From assembly GCA_934045905.1 (NCBI GenBank), contig OW203764.1, positions 32,839,629 through 32,903,628 of the forward strand: DNA of 64,000 bases. The letters are read 5' to 3'. The position numbers were made by a program, and so were the translations under genes. Below are positions 59,935 to 64,000 of the stretch, one piece after another; position 1 is the first letter of the stretch; every line of letters begins with the position of its first letter. The notes under the pieces are model-generated. The model searched no databases, had not been told where the DNA came from, and saw only the letters and a list, made by a program, of their open reading frames with translations. This DNA is from Leuctra nigra (lineage: Eukaryota; Arthropoda; Insecta; Plecoptera; Leuctridae).

Positions 59935-60180
59935 ATAATTAGATTCTTTACCGATTAGGCTGACAATTTATAAAAATGTATAAAACTTTAGTCTCAATGA
60001 CCATACAAAATGTGTACTTGATCGGGCAAATGGTTCGTTTTCAGTTTCCAACCAATCAGAAGATTTGGCTCAAAAACTAGATGCGCACGTGACCGCTTAA
60101 ATGTCATATTGAGCGGTCGTTCTATGCGGCCTGGGCGGTACAGGCAAAGAATACAAAACAAACAAACAAACAAAAGGGCC
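59935..60180 (-). mobile_element. Helitron-like element fragment
   Basis: The run from accgattaggctgaca through caatgaccatacaaaatg and accaatcagaagatttggc to aacaaacaaac follows the order of reverse copies. No terminus is preserved. Confidence 0.45.
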
Positions 60181-60672
60181 CCCCGTTTATAAGGACGAAT
60201 CCTGGACATTTACATGGAAACAATCTGTCTATTTATCTCGACCACGTTGTATTACCCTCACGCGACCATGGTATCACGATACGTATCACGCGCACGTACG
60301 CCATTCAGAAAATATTTTCCTTCCCCACCTTCGGAGAATTGGAAAACATACACGGCTGATTGCTTTCAGAATATAAGAACGGGTAGTTAGCTTTGAAGGA
60401 AAATGAATGAAAATAGGCGCTATTTTCTCTTTGTGGCGCGAGCGCGTACTGAAATAATATTAGGAAAATACAATTTGTGTATAATAGGGCTTTGGATATA
60501 TACGAATGCCTCTAGTAAACTTCAGGACATGTACATAGTAGGATTTTACATTCAAACGTTGTTTACTTGGTTTCCCCGTTTGATGGGCAACTCTCTTTAC
60601 ACGAAGTCCAGTTTACTTACGAGCAACATTAAACACCAACGAACTTATTGACATGCCGTCATGTAGGTGAAT

Positions 60673-61117
60673 CAGTGTTGTAGTCGAGGGTATACGCGGG
60701 TATACGCCGTATACCTAAAAAAAATAGTTTTGCTGAAGAGTTAAGGTGTCGGGAATACTTAAAAATTTTGTGTTGTTTTACGTCTAGTTTCATTTCGTAA
60801 GCAAAAAATTCAAAAAGTTATTTCAAAGTGTCAAAACACCAAAAAACAGCCCTGCGGGGCAAGGTGGTGCCGTTCTCTCCACCACCCCAAAGTGTCAAAT
60901 TATAAAATATATTGAATATTTTAACAAAATACGCCTCATAACGTCTTAATATTGATTTCAAAGTGTCCAAAAATCAAAAACGCCCTGGGGGGCTGAGTGA
61001 GGGGCGCGTCCCTCCCCCCCCCCTTATTCCGAGAAAAATTGTTTTCCTTGCCCTGGCAGAAATCCTGCGGACGCCCATGGTAGCGTTTACTCCAAAAATA
61101 TTAGGACTACACCACTG
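60673..61117. mobile_element. hAT-type MITE with 8-bp TSD
   Basis: Ends CAGTGTTGTAGTC and, inverted, CAGTGGTGTAGTC. It is flanked by the exact 8-bp duplication AGGTGAAT (60665-60672 and 61118-61125). 445 bp, non-coding; it has gccctgcggggc and cgccctggggggc blocks resembling those of the hAT at 42732. Confidence 0.87.
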
Positions 61118-61125
61118 AGGTGAAT

Positions 61126-64000
61126 CAACTTTCTGTAAAGGTCAAAATTAACATTGCTATAATTTTTGAAACACAGTTTGTCTCTTTCACCAACATTTAT
61201 CAAAGATACGTTGAATCTTCTGTTGATTGCAAGGGAAACGAGGGATAAGAAAATGTCATCTAACTTGGGAAATGGAAGAACGCATTAGTACACATTTCTC
61301 TGTTTGATCATTGATTTATTTATTGGTTTATTGGATTCTAACAAAATTCATTTAAAGAGTATCGAGGAAAAGCGTAAACTCAGATAATCAGATTTTACAA
61401 AATGTCTTCAGAAAGTGTTCTAAATCATTATTCAAATCAATGCAGTTCAATACTGATTATGACTATAGTAATAGGAAGGTATAGAGGTAAACAATGAGGT
61501 TAGCTTGACGAAACCTGTCATGAACTGGTGCCCTGTCCAACAGATTACGCTGTCAATAATGTCGATACTATGGAGAAGATATGCAACTTGTGTGACACTG
61601 ATGTGAAGAGGGTTGCCTAATCAGTATGTCGGACATGTCAGACAAGTTCTCAACGGTGTTCCAGACACTCTCTAACTCTACATGCTACCAGCGATGATAC
61701 GGGGATAGTTCAAGCTACTGCATTATTTTTCTCAATAGGTCTATTTTATTTGCATCTCGCAATAGGTTTTGCATTCAACCGATAAGCGCCAGCAACTTTC
61801 AGCGACTTGAGAAAAATAATGCCATAGATTTGAACAATAGCTTGTAGTATGATCGCTGATGCTAGGTACGTTGGTTTTCTTTATTGAGTGATTTTAAAGT
61901 TTTACTTGCATTGATTATTTCCTTGAAAATTCATGACACAAATACTGTTCGAAAAGGGGGAATGAATCAATTGAATTTGCCAGCTTCATCCACAAATAGT
62001 TAATTTTCAACAAAATGTCGCAGCTCAAATTTAAATAATCATTGTAAGTAAGTAGGAATAGCGAGTAATTATTTTCAGTTTATATAGGCATTTACTGTAT
62101 GTTGAGTGACTGTGAGTGTACGGTACGACTTGGCTGAGTGGAGCGACCGCTCCACTAGATCCATGCACTTTCGCAAGACGCGAGGATAAGGGAAAATCAA
62201 CGAGCCGCCTGATTTTCTCCTATATGAAATATTGGCTCTTCAATACGTTTTTCTTAATAAAATAGAACATGCAAAATAATGAAGATTATAAACAAGTTGA
62301 GATCGATGTAGTGAAAAACTGTCTTTATGTATCCAAGATTTTGATTTTCAAATGCCTTAAAATCCGACCAATGCCATAGAAAATTTCATTCCCTCTCTTA
62401 ATGTTCTGTATCCAAGTCATTTACCCCAGTTTTTTTATATGTATTATTACTACGCGAGGAGCTTTGGATTGTATTAGCAATTATGATGATTAAACGAATG
62501 TCTTATCAGATTAAACTTTTAGTTTACGTACCTATTTAAAAAATGACACTGTATTGTGTATTTGAAAATACCAATAAAATAAGTAGTGTATACTTAAAAT
62601 CTATTTGCGCCCTGGCCGACCGCCTTCAAACGACAAAAACGTCTAAAGGAATAAAGTTGGAGCTACCTCAATCAACTATTGCCGACAGTTGATCGACAAC
62701 TCTTATGAGAGATTTGTATTGACTCGACATTGTAGTCGATCGACTCTGACATGTCGGAGTGATTGTTCCATTTCGACTGTTCAAGATCAATCTAACGAAA
62801 GGTCAATTAGATTGCTCAAGAGCTTGTAGCTACTCAAAAGACAGAATGAAAAGTAACTGTCAAGAAAAGCAAAACACCTCGACATTCAATTTCCCATGAA
62901 ACGCACATTTCATTTCTCTTTCAGCAAACCGTTTAGATGAAATACTGCGGGTAATTTGGAGGACAATGTTTCTATCATTTAACTTCTCGACGAGATCTCT
63001 CGAGATCGACCTGTGCGGCTGAGGCGGGATGCTGGAAACTCCATGCAAACTGACGCTATAACTCAGCCAGATATGAGCCGATGTCCTCGGAGATTTGTTA
63101 CCTCGTTCACGGCATTCACTCCGACTCACCCGGACAGCAGATTCATAACTTTCATTTTTCACCGTTCGCAATTGCAATAGCAGATATTTAATTTCTCTTG
63201 GGAGCCGATCGAGGTTATTTTCAGCGGATTACATCAATTAGTACACCTCCTTTGCAGTTGGATTAATTTTAGTTTTGAATGTATCGACTGCGGGAACAAC
63301 GCACGATGCATTGGTAGTGCCTGGTAGTTGCGTAAGGCGTGGAAGTACCAGGCACGGTGGATTTTAAGCCCGACTATTAGGAGCTGGATTATTCCAAGCC
63401 GCAATACAGTTGCTTGGATACAGAAGTTATCTACTACTGCAATACTGTTAAACCAGTCTAGCGGCATAATCTAACTGCAAGAGATTACCTATTGCACGAG
63501 TCGGGTATGTTTTACATTTGACAAGGATCAGTGTAACGCGTTGATAAGGGAATTATTACCATTTATTGTGGATTTACCTGCCGGAGGCTGGATGAAGGGC
63601 AACATAGGTGCTCTCTTTAGCCTTGAATTTACGTGTGTAAGTACCATAATGATGGGACGCTGATGCAATAATACATGCATTTGGACAAATAATCAAAAAA
63701 GTAAAAATTTACAATATCTATTTAATATAGATCTCAATAAACGAAACAACAAATCATTCCTTTTCTCAACCAATCGAAGGAGTTTTAAAAATCTACACAT
63801 GTCTTCGGTCGTATGCAGGTTGATCAGTGCATACAAAACGCAGAGAAATGTCTAACTTAATTATTTCTTCTATGCTGACACAGCAGATTGCATATTGTTT
63901 GAATCAGTGAATCAAACCAGTCAAATCAGGCGAATAAATAAGGGCCGGTCTTTGTACCTCTTGCTAGGTAGCTAGACGCGTACCGCGTAAAGTTCGTGCT
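61126..64000. other. No gene recognised
   Basis: AT-rich. A short palindrome tggagcgaccgctcca lies at 62138-62153 and a relic Helitron-like end (gtgtaacgcgttgataag) at 63531-63548. No TM5-TM7 exon of the receptor was found here. Confidence 0.5.

Noticed and set aside
62130..62160. Palindrome tggagcgaccgctcca with relatives near 47945 and 40808
   Set aside because: A recurring short phrase, but too short and too variable to define an element here.

Overview
The window is AT-rich eukaryotic nuclear DNA, almost certainly from an insect. It has no bacterial-style gene packing, many non-autonomous transposons on both strands, and two spliced exons of an insect neuropeptide receptor. The style of the repeats would fit a hemipteran such as a planthopper, but that is a guess. 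A 200-base run of N (21655-21854) shows it is an assembled scaffold.

Only one host gene is convincing. Two plus-strand exons, at 46804-46894 and 55419-55618, join in phase to encode extracellular loop 1 through TM3 to TM4/extracellular loop 2 of a rhodopsin-family receptor of the CAPA/pyrokinin (neuromedin-U-like) group. The roughly 8.5 kb intron between them is full of mobile elements. The TM1-TM2 and TM5-TM7 exons were not found and probably lie outside the window. The 3' two-thirds of the second exon, together with its splice donor, is repeated four more times in tandem (55638-56213), each copy frameshifted. A weak candidate terminal exon of another gene lies at about 10520-10689.

The rest is mobile and repetitive DNA. 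(1) A roughly 0.8-1.1 kb family occurs at least fifteen times on both strands. It starts A|TTGAGCGAGCG and ends in a small hairpin plus CTAG|T, and I interpret it as a non-autonomous Helitron-like family. (2) A 5'-truncated LINE with an open reverse transcriptase frame lies at 14080-15588, and a decayed LINE 3' end at 30800-31325 on the minus strand. (3) Two hAT-type elements (42732-43617 and 60673-61117) have exact 8-bp target-site duplications. (4) Several foldback or MITE elements have 3-bp TWA or TA duplications: 2862-3061 and 38244-38458 (one family), 21985-22246, 24001-24402, 35353-35568, 48105-48633, 7564-8195 and others. (5) There are tRNA-derived SINE-like loci. (6) Three striking tandem arrays are present: a 61/78-bp satellite (18818-20838), a 51-bp array that keeps one frame open for 307 codons (28154-29077), and a 28-bp array (53935-54536) that is an amplification of the Helitron-like 3' hairpin.

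Region by region: 1-13030 is repeat-rich intergenic or intronic DNA; 13530-15914 holds a MITE and the LINE; 16944-17772 is a Helitron-like copy; 18818-20838 is the satellite; 21333-21854 is a Helitron-like copy cut by the gap; 21985-28153 has MITEs and unassigned DNA; 28154-29077 is the 51-bp array; 29943-46800 is a mosaic of transposon copies; 46804-56213 is the receptor locus; 56336-64000 holds further Helitron-like copies, a SINE, a direct duplication, a hAT and unassigned DNA.
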